NCBI GenBank assembly: GCA_902493535.1
Contig: CABUQG010000013.1
Span: forward strand, 1-51,367
Source of the DNA: an uncultured Collinsella sp.
GTDB taxonomy: Bacteria > Actinomycetota > Coriobacteriia > Coriobacteriales > Coriobacteriaceae
DNA: 51,367 bases
Direction of reading: 5' to 3'
In this document: positions 42,164 to 48,089 of the stretch, piece after piece
How positions within the stretch are numbered: the first letter of the stretch is position 1
How the letters are laid out: every line of letters begins with the position of its first letter
Translations under genes and position numbers: made by a program
Notes under the pieces: model-generated
Database searches by the model: none
What the model saw: the letters and a program-made list of their open reading frames with translations, nothing else
What the model was told of the DNA's origin: nothing

Positions 42164-42874
42164 ATGGGTCAGAAAGTCTACCCCACCGGCTTCCGTCTTG
42201 GCATCACCGAGAACTGGCGCTCCCGCTGGTTCGCAGAGAAGGATTACGCTAAGACCCTCGGTAACGATCTCGAGATCCGCAAGTACCTCGAGAAGCGTCT
42301 TTCCCGCGCAGCTGTCTCCCGCGTCGAGATCGAGCGCGCTGGCGACAAGGTGAAGGTCATCATCCTCACCGCTCGCCCCGGCGTTGTCATCGGTAAGAAG
42401 GGTGCCGAGATCGATACCCTCCGCACCGAGCTCGAGAAGGTCGCTGGCGTCTCCAAGGGCCAGCTCTCCGTCGACGTTGTCGAGATCAAGCGCCCCGAGC
42501 TCGACGCCAACCTCGTTGCTCAGTCCATCGCTGAGCAGCTCGAGGGCCGCGTTGCCTTCCGTCGCGCTATGCGCAAGGCTGTCCAGTCCGCCCGCAAGGC
42601 CGGCGCCAAGGGCATCCGTATCCAGTGCTCCGGTCGTCTCGGCGGTGCCGAGATGGGCCGTCGTGAGTGGTACCGTGAGGGTCGCGTGCCTCTGCACACC
42701 CTCCGCGCCAAGATCGACTACGGCACGGCTGTCGCCAGCACCACCATGGGTGCCTGCGGCGTGAAGGTCTGGATCTACCTGGGCGAGAAGCTCCCGGGCC
42801 AGCCTGTTCCCAACCCTGCACTCGAGGGCTCTTCCCGTCCTCGTCGTCGTAACTCCGAGAGGAGGGGTCAGTAG
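42164..42874 (+). CDS. rpsC: 30S ribosomal protein S3
   Basis: A 236-aa mRNA-entry protein with a KH domain (GVVIGKKGAEIDTL) and a C-terminal S3 domain (GRLGGAEMGRREWYREGRV). ATG 42164 follows AAAGGAGG. Its stop overlaps the rplP start by one base. Confidence 0.96.
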   Translation: MGQKVYPTGFRLGITENWRSRWFAEKDYAKTLGNDLEIRKYLEKRLSRAAVSRVEIERAGDKVKVIILTARPGVVIGKKGAEIDTLRTELEKVAGVSKGQLSVDVVEIKRPELDANLVAQSIAEQLEGRVAFRRAMRKAVQSARKAGAKGIRIQCSGRLGGAEMGRREWYREGRVPLHTLRAKIDYGTAVASTTMGACGVKVWIYLGEKLPGQPVPNPALEGSSRPRRRNSERRGQ

Positions 42875-43377
42875 TGCTTGCCCCTAAGCGTATTCTTCAC
42901 CGCAAGGTGCAGCGTGGCTCCATGAAGGGCCAGGCCAAGGGTAATACCGAGCTGCATTTCGGCGAGTTTGGTATCCAGGCTCTCGAGGCCCATTGGATCA
43001 CCAACCGTCAGATCGAGGCCGCTCGTATTGCCATGACCCGCTACATGAAGCGTGGCGGTCGTGTCTACATCACGATCTTCCCCGATAAGCCCATCACCAA
43101 GAAGCCTGCCGAGACTCGCATGGGTTCTGGTAAGGGTAACCCCGAGGAGTGGGTGGCCGTCGTCAAGCCCGGCCGCATCATGTTCGAGGTCAAGGGCGTG
43201 CCCGAGGAGGTCGCTCGCGAGGCTCTGCGTCTTGCACAGCACAAGCTTCCCATCAAGACCAAGATTGTTGCTGCCAAGAACGCTGAGCAGCGCATCCAGA
43301 AGGAGATGGCTGAGGAGGCCGCTCTCGAGGCCAAGTGGGCTGCTGAGGACGCCGCCGCCGCCAAGGAGGAGAACTAA
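42874..43377 (+). CDS. rplP: 50S ribosomal protein L16, with C-terminal extension
   Basis: A 167-aa protein of the A-site region. KPAETRMGSGKGNPEEWVAV and GVPEEVAREALRLA are typical. It is about 30 residues longer than the usual 136-140. The extra C-terminal part, from about residue 137, is Ala/Glu/Lys-rich and likely one helix. GTG 42874 follows GAGAGGAGGGG and overlaps the rpsC stop. Confidence 0.95.
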   Translation: MLAPKRILHRKVQRGSMKGQAKGNTELHFGEFGIQALEAHWITNRQIEAARIAMTRYMKRGGRVYITIFPDKPITKKPAETRMGSGKGNPEEWVAVVKPGRIMFEVKGVPEEVAREALRLAQHKLPIKTKIVAAKNAEQRIQKEMAEEAALEAKWAAEDAAAAKEEN

Positions 43378-43592
43378 TGAAGCCCGCAGAGATTCGTGAG
43401 CTCTCGGACGCTCAGCTCGTTGAGAAGCTGAAGGAAATGCGCGCCGAGCTCTTTAACCTTCGTTTCCAGATGGCCACCAGCCAGCTGGACAACACCGCTC
43501 GCGTCAACACCGTGAAGAAGGACATCGCTCGCGTCCTCACGGAGCAGCGCGCCCGCGAGATCGCAGCGGAGAAGTCCGCTGTCGCCGAGTAG
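43377..43592 (+). CDS. rpmC: 50S ribosomal protein L29
   Basis: A 71-aa two-helix protein near the tunnel exit. LVEKLKEMRAELFNLRFQMA is the family signature. Its ATG overlaps the rplP stop (TAATG). Confidence 0.95.
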   Translation: MKPAEIRELSDAQLVEKLKEMRAELFNLRFQMATSQLDNTARVNTVKKDIARVLTEQRAREIAAEKSAVAE

Positions 43593-43608
43593 GACCTAAG
43601 GAGAGAAC

Positions 43609-43869
43609 ATGACTGATTCGCGTAACTCGCGTAAGGTCCGTACGGGTGTCGTTACCTCCGTCTCCGGTGCCAAGACCATCGTTGTCACCATCACCGAGCG
43701 CAAGCGTCACCCCAAGTACGGCAAGATGATGACCAGCTCCAAGAAGCTGCACGCTCACGACGAGGAGTGCACGGCTGGCGTGGGCGATACCGTCCGCGTT
43801 ATGGAGACCCGTCCTATGTCCAAGATGAAGCGCTGGCGCCTCATCGAGGTCGTCGAGCGCGCTAAATAA
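43609..43869 (+). CDS. rpsQ: 30S ribosomal protein S17
   Basis: An 86-aa OB-fold 16S rRNA binder. RTGVVTSVSGAKTIVV and MSKMKRWRLIEVVERA are typical. ATG 43609 follows AAGGAGAG. A 118-nt structured gap follows. Confidence 0.95.
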   Translation: MTDSRNSRKVRTGVVTSVSGAKTIVVTITERKRHPKYGKMMTSSKKLHAHDEECTAGVGDTVRVMETRPMSKMKRWRLIEVVERAK

Positions 43870-43896
43870 GCAGTCGCTCTTACGACTTGTACGTTT

Positions 43897-43962
43897 CCGA
43901 AGATGTGCGTATGCCTGGCTTGCATACCACGGGCCGTATAAAGGCTGCGCACCTCTCTTCGG
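43897..43962 (+). promoter_or_regulatory. Structured spacer between rpsQ and rplN
   Basis: CCGAAGA and GTGCG (43897-43909) pair with CGCAC and TCTTCGG (43948-43962); the loop holds a further GTATGC/GCATAC stem. No T-run follows. In most bacteria rpsQ and rplN lie much closer together, so this gap may be a processing or regulatory site. Confidence 0.5.
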
Positions 43963-43987
43963 TTCTTAGTTCGGAGGAACATCTACC

Positions 43988-44356
43988 ATGATTCAGATGC
44001 AAACCATGCTGAACGTCGCCGACAACTCCGGCGCTCGCAAGATTCGCTGCATCAAGGTGCTTGGCGGTTCCAAGCGTCGTTATGCAGGCATCGGCGATGT
44101 GTTCATCGGTGCTGTCCAGGAGGCTACCCCTGGCGCCAACGTCAAGAAGAAGGACGTTGTCCGTTGCGTCGTCGTTCGCACCGTTAAGGAGATCCGCCGC
44201 AAGGATGGCTCCTACATTCGCTTTGATGAGAACGCCTGCGTTGTCATCAACAACGATGGTTCGCCCGTCGGCACCCGTATCTTCGGGCCCGTCGCTCGCG
44301 AGCTTCGTGACAAGAAGTACATGAAGATCGTCTCGCTCGCTCCCGAGACCCTGTAG
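43988..44356 (+). CDS. rplN: 50S ribosomal protein L14
   Basis: A 122-aa interface protein. QTMLNVADNSGARKIRCIKV and GSPVGTRIFGPVARELR are typical. ATG 43988 follows GGAGGAA. Confidence 0.96.
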   Translation: MIQMQTMLNVADNSGARKIRCIKVLGGSKRRYAGIGDVFIGAVQEATPGANVKKKDVVRCVVVRTVKEIRRKDGSYIRFDENACVVINNDGSPVGTRIFGPVARELRDKKYMKIVSLAPETL

Positions 44357-44369
44357 TTAGGGGAGATAT

Positions 44370-44675
44370 ATGTATATCAAGAAGGGCGATAAGGTCCAGG
44401 TTCTCTCTGGTAAGGATCGCGGCAAGCAGGGCGTTGTCCTGCGTGCTCTCCCCGCCGAGAACAAGGTCGTTGTCGAGGGCGTTTCGGTCGTCAAGAAGGC
44501 CGTCAAGCCCAACGCTGCCAACCAGCAGGGCGGCATCGTTTCGCAGGAGGCTCCTATCGACGCCTCCAACGTCAATCTCGTTTGCCCCGAGTGCGGTAAG
44601 GTTACCCGCGTCGGTCACGAGAAGGACGGCAAGAACAAGCTGCGCGTCTGCAAGAAGTGCGGCCACAAGTTCTAA
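44370..44675 (+). CDS. rplX: 50S ribosomal protein L24
   Basis: A 101-aa assembly-initiator protein with a KOW motif near the start (GDKVQVLSGKDRGKQGVV). Its C-terminal CPEC and CKKC could bind zinc. ATG 44370 follows GGGGAGA. It is the last gene here; rplE, which nearly always follows, is absent. Confidence 0.95.
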   Translation: MYIKKGDKVQVLSGKDRGKQGVVLRALPAENKVVVEGVSVVKKAVKPNAANQQGGIVSQEAPIDASNVNLVCPECGKVTRVGHEKDGKNKLRVCKKCGHKF

Positions 44676-44701
44676 GCTGCCCGCAACATCAAGTTGCTAG
44701 C

Positions 44702-44738
44702 AAAGGCCCGGATGCCCCAAGGCACCCGGGCCTTTTTC
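44702..44738 (+). terminator. Terminator after rplX
   Basis: AAAGGCCCGG and TGCC pair with GGCA and CCGGGCCTTT around CCAA, followed by TTCT. It ends the ribosomal-protein unit. Confidence 0.88.
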
Positions 44739-44750
44739 TATCCCTACTCA

Positions 44751-44884
44751 TTGGGGACAGACTTAAATGACTTGTCGTTGGGGATGTTCTTAAACGGCTA
44801 GTTGATGGGGACAGTCTTTAGATTTGTATATCTGGCCATCTGGGATAGGCTTCAACGAAAGCGGCACCTAGGGACAGTCCTTTG
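44751..44884. repeat. Four imperfect GGGGACAG-type repeats
   Basis: Copies begin near 44751, 44778, 44806 and 44870, each reading about TTGGGGACAGNCTTTAAA. The last sits inside a GGCACC/GGTGCC hairpin (44864-44897). No gene is seen between 44739 and 45159. Related GGGACAGG sequence occurs at 19191, 21160, 47020 and 47390. Confidence 0.55.
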
Positions 44885-45086
44885 ATGTCTGGTGCCCCCA
44901 GAGGGGTGAAGTAATGCAGCTGGCTCTGTCTTTAGGGCTATGGTGCTCCGCCCCTATATGTTTCACAAGGTTTGTCGCATGCGCATTTACGCGCAGAGTC
45001 TTGCGCGATGATGCGCATGGCCGCGCAAATATCTGCTAACTATGGTTAAATAATGACCGATAAACAAATAAACACGCAAATACAAG

Positions 45087-45104
45087 CAAATGCGCGCGCA
45101 TTTG
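45087..45104. promoter_or_regulatory. 18-bp perfect palindrome, candidate operator
   Basis: CAAATGCGCGCGCATTTG is its own reverse complement and lies 56 bp before the dehydrogenase start. Related TGCGC-rich inverted motifs cluster at about 44979-45030. The DeoR-type regulator two genes on is a likely ligand. Confidence 0.55.
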
Positions 45105-45159
45105 TGCGAATATAAGGCTGTTGGAAATGAAGGACTTCCGATGACTCAGGAGGCACATA

Positions 45160-46239
45160 ATGGCAGATTCCAAACAGGCTCCGCTCGACGCCGAAGCAGC
45201 CGCAAAAGCAGCGTTCACTTCGGTCCAGGACAAGCCATTCCCCGATGATATCTTTACGGCTCCCGAGCTTCGTTGGGCTGTGATCGGGTGCGGCGTTATC
45301 GCCAACCAGATGGCCCAGTCTCTCGCGCTGGCCGGTCGCAAGCTTGCGGGCGTCGCCAACCGCACGCTGTCCAAGGCTCAGGCTTTTGCTGAGCAATATG
45401 GCATCGAGAAGGTCTATGAAACGGTCGAGGACCTCTACGCCGATCCGAACATTGACGCAGTCTATATCACCACGCCGCACAACACGCATATCACCTACCT
45501 GCGAGCCGCTCTGGCAGCTGGTAAGCACGTACTCTGCGAGAAGGCCATTACCCTCAACTCTGCCGAGCTCGACGAGGCCCGTGCCATCGCCGACGAGCAC
45601 AACGTGGTCCTTATGGATGCCACCACGGTGCTCCACATGCCCTTGTATCAGGAGCTGCGCCGCCGCATGGATGCCGGCGACTTTGGACGCATGAACCTCG
45701 CCCAGCTCAACTTTGGCAGCTACAAGGAGTACGGCGACCTGACCAACCGCTTTTACAATCGCAACCTTGCTGGCGGTGCCATGCTCGATATTGGCGTCTA
45801 TGCCCTGTCCGTCATGCGCCTCTTTATGGCAAGCCAGCCCGCTGAGGTCGTTTCGCTGGGCAACACCTGCGAGACTGGCGTTGACGTCGCGGGTGGCATC
45901 GTCTGCCGAAATGCCGAGCAGCAGCTGGGCGTCGTGAGCCTTACGCTCCACTCCAAGCAGCCCAAGCGCTCGGTCATCAGCTTCGACAAGTGCTACATCG
46001 AGGTCAATGAATATCCGCGTGCCGATCACGCGACCATCGTGTGGACTGCGGACGGCCACCGCGAGGAGGTCCACGCCGGCACCGAGGCTTACGCCCTGTG
46101 CTATGAGATGGCCGACCTGGAGAAGGCCGTTGCTGGCGACGACTCCAAGCGCGAGCTGCTGGATTATGCTTCTGATGTTATGGAGCTTATGACCAAGCTC
46201 CGCGCCGATTGGGGAGTTGTGTACCCCGAGGAGGAGTAA
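45160..46239 (+). CDS. Gfo/Idh/MocA family oxidoreductase
   Basis: A 359-aa NAD(P)-dependent dehydrogenase. The nucleotide loop VIGCGVIA (41-48), CEKAITLN with Glu127-Lys128, and GGAMLDIGVYAL with Asp210 and Tyr214 are the family's fixed points. About 35 residues precede the Rossmann fold. The substrate is probably a sugar or polyol derivative. ATG 45160 follows AGGAGG. The DeoR gene follows 3 nt after the stop. Confidence 0.9.
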   Translation: MADSKQAPLDAEAAAKAAFTSVQDKPFPDDIFTAPELRWAVIGCGVIANQMAQSLALAGRKLAGVANRTLSKAQAFAEQYGIEKVYETVEDLYADPNIDAVYITTPHNTHITYLRAALAAGKHVLCEKAITLNSAELDEARAIADEHNVVLMDATTVLHMPLYQELRRRMDAGDFGRMNLAQLNFGSYKEYGDLTNRFYNRNLAGGAMLDIGVYALSVMRLFMASQPAEVVSLGNTCETGVDVAGGIVCRNAEQQLGVVSLTLHSKQPKRSVISFDKCYIEVNEYPRADHATIVWTADGHREEVHAGTEAYALCYEMADLEKAVAGDDSKRELLDYASDVMELMTKLRADWGVVYPEEE

Positions 46240-46242
46240 GCG

Positions 46243-46989
46243 ATGCTTGCGGAAGATAGGCTCAACGCGATCGTGTCGATGGTGCAGCAGGCCGGCTCGG
46301 TTACCGTGCCGGAGCTTGCCGAAGCCCTGGGCGTGACGGCGTCTACCATTCGGCGCGACCTGCAGACGCTCGACCGAGCTCATCGCATCGCCAAGGTCCA
46401 CGGTGGAGCGACGAGTCTTGAGCGCGCGCACGTGACGCGCGACCTAACGCTTAATGAGCGCAGCGACCTCCATAACGACGACAAGGAGCGTATCTGCGCC
46501 CGTGCGGCGGCGCTTGTGGAGCCCGAGAGCTTTGTATACATCGACTCGGGCTCGACGACGCTGAGGCTCATCGAGCATCTTCCACACCTTGAAGATGTCA
46601 CCTATGTGACCGATTCCGTGCTCCATGCTCAGCACCTTGCTTTGCGCGGCATGCGTACCGTGGTGTTGGGCGGCGAGCTCAAACCCGAGACCGAGGCGCT
46701 CGTTGGCCCCGATGCCTTGGCAACCTTAGACCGCTACAACTTCAACTGTGGCTTTTGGGGCTCTAACGGCATTGCCGCCGAGCAGGGCTTCACGGCGCCC
46801 GATATCGAGGAAGCACAGGTCAAGCGTATCTCGATGCGCCATACCGCCAAACGCTTTGTAATCTCGGACGCCAGTAAATTTGGCATGGTGGCGCCCGTCA
46901 AGTTCGCGGACTTCCGCGACGCAACGATTATCACTGCGGGCGAGGTCCCCGCCAAGTACCGGGCAATGGACAACGTCATCACTGTCTAA
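46243..46989 (+). CDS. DeoR family transcriptional regulator
   Basis: A 248-aa regulator: an N-terminal winged helix (about 6-58) with VPELAEALGVTASTIRRDL and RIAKVHGGA, then a sugar-phosphate sensing domain with IDSGSTTLRLIEHLP and VLGGELKPETEALVG. It probably controls the preceding dehydrogenase, with which it forms a two-gene operon, through the palindrome at 45087-45104. Confidence 0.92.
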   Translation: MLAEDRLNAIVSMVQQAGSVTVPELAEALGVTASTIRRDLQTLDRAHRIAKVHGGATSLERAHVTRDLTLNERSDLHNDDKERICARAAALVEPESFVYIDSGSTTLRLIEHLPHLEDVTYVTDSVLHAQHLALRGMRTVVLGGELKPETEALVGPDALATLDRYNFNCGFWGSNGIAAEQGFTAPDIEEAQVKRISMRHTAKRFVISDASKFGMVAPVKFADFRDATIITAGEVPAKYRAMDNVITV

Positions 46990-47006
46990 CAGCGAGACAA
47001 GGCCAA

Positions 47007-47043
47007 AACCACCACGAAGGTGCCTGTCCCCATTGTGGTGGTT
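47007..47043 (+). terminator. Terminator hairpin 1 with conserved loop
   Basis: AACCACCAC (47007-47015) pairs with GTGGTGGTT (47035-47043). The loop holds AAGGTGCCTGTCCC, the same 14 nt as in the hairpin at 47376-47415, whose arms are different. Confidence 0.65.
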
Positions 47044-47074
47044 AGTAACGAAAACCGAGTAGTTTTCTCAATAG

Positions 47075-47111
47075 AAAAGCGGCAACGTCCATCACGGGCG
47101 TTGCCGCTTTT
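47075..47111. terminator. Strong bidirectional terminator
   Basis: AAAAGCGGCAACG pairs perfectly with CGTTGCCGCTTTT around 11 nt. A-run and T-run on the two sides allow action in both directions. Confidence 0.88.
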
Positions 47112-47128
47112 CGTTGTCTGCCGGTTTG

Positions 47129-47344
47129 TCTAAGTCTGTAACAACTGGACCGTTAAAAGTGGGCTAGGTGTTACAGATTGAGATTCTTCCGAACCGCGCC
47201 GTCCCTTTGTCTCGATCTGTAACATCTGGGACCGATTTTGCCGAGTTATTGTTATAGATTGAGATTTTTCCTTGAGGGAGATTCGAATGTCTCGATCTGT
47301 AACAGACAGACCGGAAAATGGGTTTTAACTGTTACAGATCGAGA
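47129..47344. repeat. Array of three palindromic hairpins, about 80-bp period
   Basis: Left arms of the form TCTCGATCTGTAACA begin at 47129, 47210 and 47290. Right arms of the form TGTTACAGATYGAGA begin at 47169, 47250 and 47330. Each loop is 25 nt and each spacer 25-26 nt; the loops share GACCG but otherwise differ. This is not a CRISPR array, because each unit is a palindrome and spacers are short and partly similar. No gene is seen at 46990-47414. Confidence 0.75.
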
Positions 47345-47375
47345 CGTTTTGGCGCCACGGCTGAGCCATTGCGGC

Positions 47376-47415
47376 AAACCCGCCACAAAGGTGCCTGTCC
47401 CTTATTGGCGGGTTT
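47376..47415 (-). terminator. Terminator hairpin 2 with conserved loop
   Basis: AAACCCGCCA (47376-47385) pairs with TGGCGGGTTT (47406-47415); the latter reaches the stop codon of the minus-strand gene. The loop shares AAGGTGCCTGTCCC with the hairpin at 47007. Confidence 0.65.
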
Positions 47416-48074
47416 TAGGGCTCCCAGGGGCAGGGGGCTTCGATGTGGATGTGCTCGCCGGTTACGGGATGCGTGAAGGACACGCTGTGGGCGTGGAGCA
47501 TCAGGCCGCAGGGGCGCGGCGTTCCGTACAGGTCGTCGCCAACCAGGGGGTGACGCTCGCTGGCCAGGTGCACGCGAATCTGATGCTTGCGGCCGGTGAG
47601 CAGCTCAACATCGATATACGAACGCGCGGGCAGGCCTCGGCGGCTCTTAAGGCGCTTGAGTACCTTGACGCGCGTCTGAGAGGGCTTTCCGCTGGCGCCG
47701 ACACGCATCTTGCGGCTATCGTGGCGATCGCGAGCGATAGGCTTGTCGATGAGCTTCTCGTTCCAGTCGATTTTGCCCTCGGCGAGCGCCAGATAGTGCT
47801 TTTCGAACGCGTGGTCGATGACCATCTGGTCAAAGGCGGGCTGCGTCTGCTTGTCGAGCGAGAACAGCACCACGCCGGTGGTGTCACGGTCCAGGCGATT
47901 GAGCGGCTGCATGTCGGTCGCGGCAAAGCCGTCGCCCATCGCCAGCAGCAGGTCGCTGGCGTAGTCGGTGAGCGTGCGTTCACCGGTGCCGTCGCCGTGG
48001 ACGATCATGCCGGCGGGCTTGTCGATGGCCATGAGCCAGGCATCGCAGTAGAGGACTTGAGGTTCTTCGTTCAC
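47415..48074 (-). CDS. RluA family pseudouridine synthase
   Basis: A 219-aa RNA-modifying enzyme. NRLDRDTTG (59-67) holds the catalytic Asp62; GRKHQIRVHLA and GDDLYG are also typical. There is no S4 domain and the protein is short, like RluA/TruC. The target could be rRNA or tRNA. The GTG start follows GAAAGG, 15 nt after the U32 gene, so both form one operon on this strand. Confidence 0.9.
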   Translation of the reverse strand: MNEEPQVLYCDAWLMAIDKPAGMIVHGDGTGERTLTDYASDLLLAMGDGFAATDMQPLNRLDRDTTGVVLFSLDKQTQPAFDQMVIDHAFEKHYLALAEGKIDWNEKLIDKPIARDRHDSRKMRVGASGKPSQTRVKVLKRLKSRRGLPARSYIDVELLTGRKHQIRVHLASERHPLVGDDLYGTPRPCGLMLHAHSVSFTHPVTGEHIHIEAPCPWEP

Positions 48075-48089
48075 GTGTAAGCCTTTCGG

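Noticed and set aside
47129..47344. A short CRISPR array
   Set aside because: The units are palindromes with inverted arms, spacers are 25-26 nt and related, and no cas gene is near.
47238..48080. A + strand frame of 280 codons opposite the pseudouridine synthase
   Set aside because: The minus-strand frame has clear RluA motifs; the + frame has none and begins inside the palindrome array.
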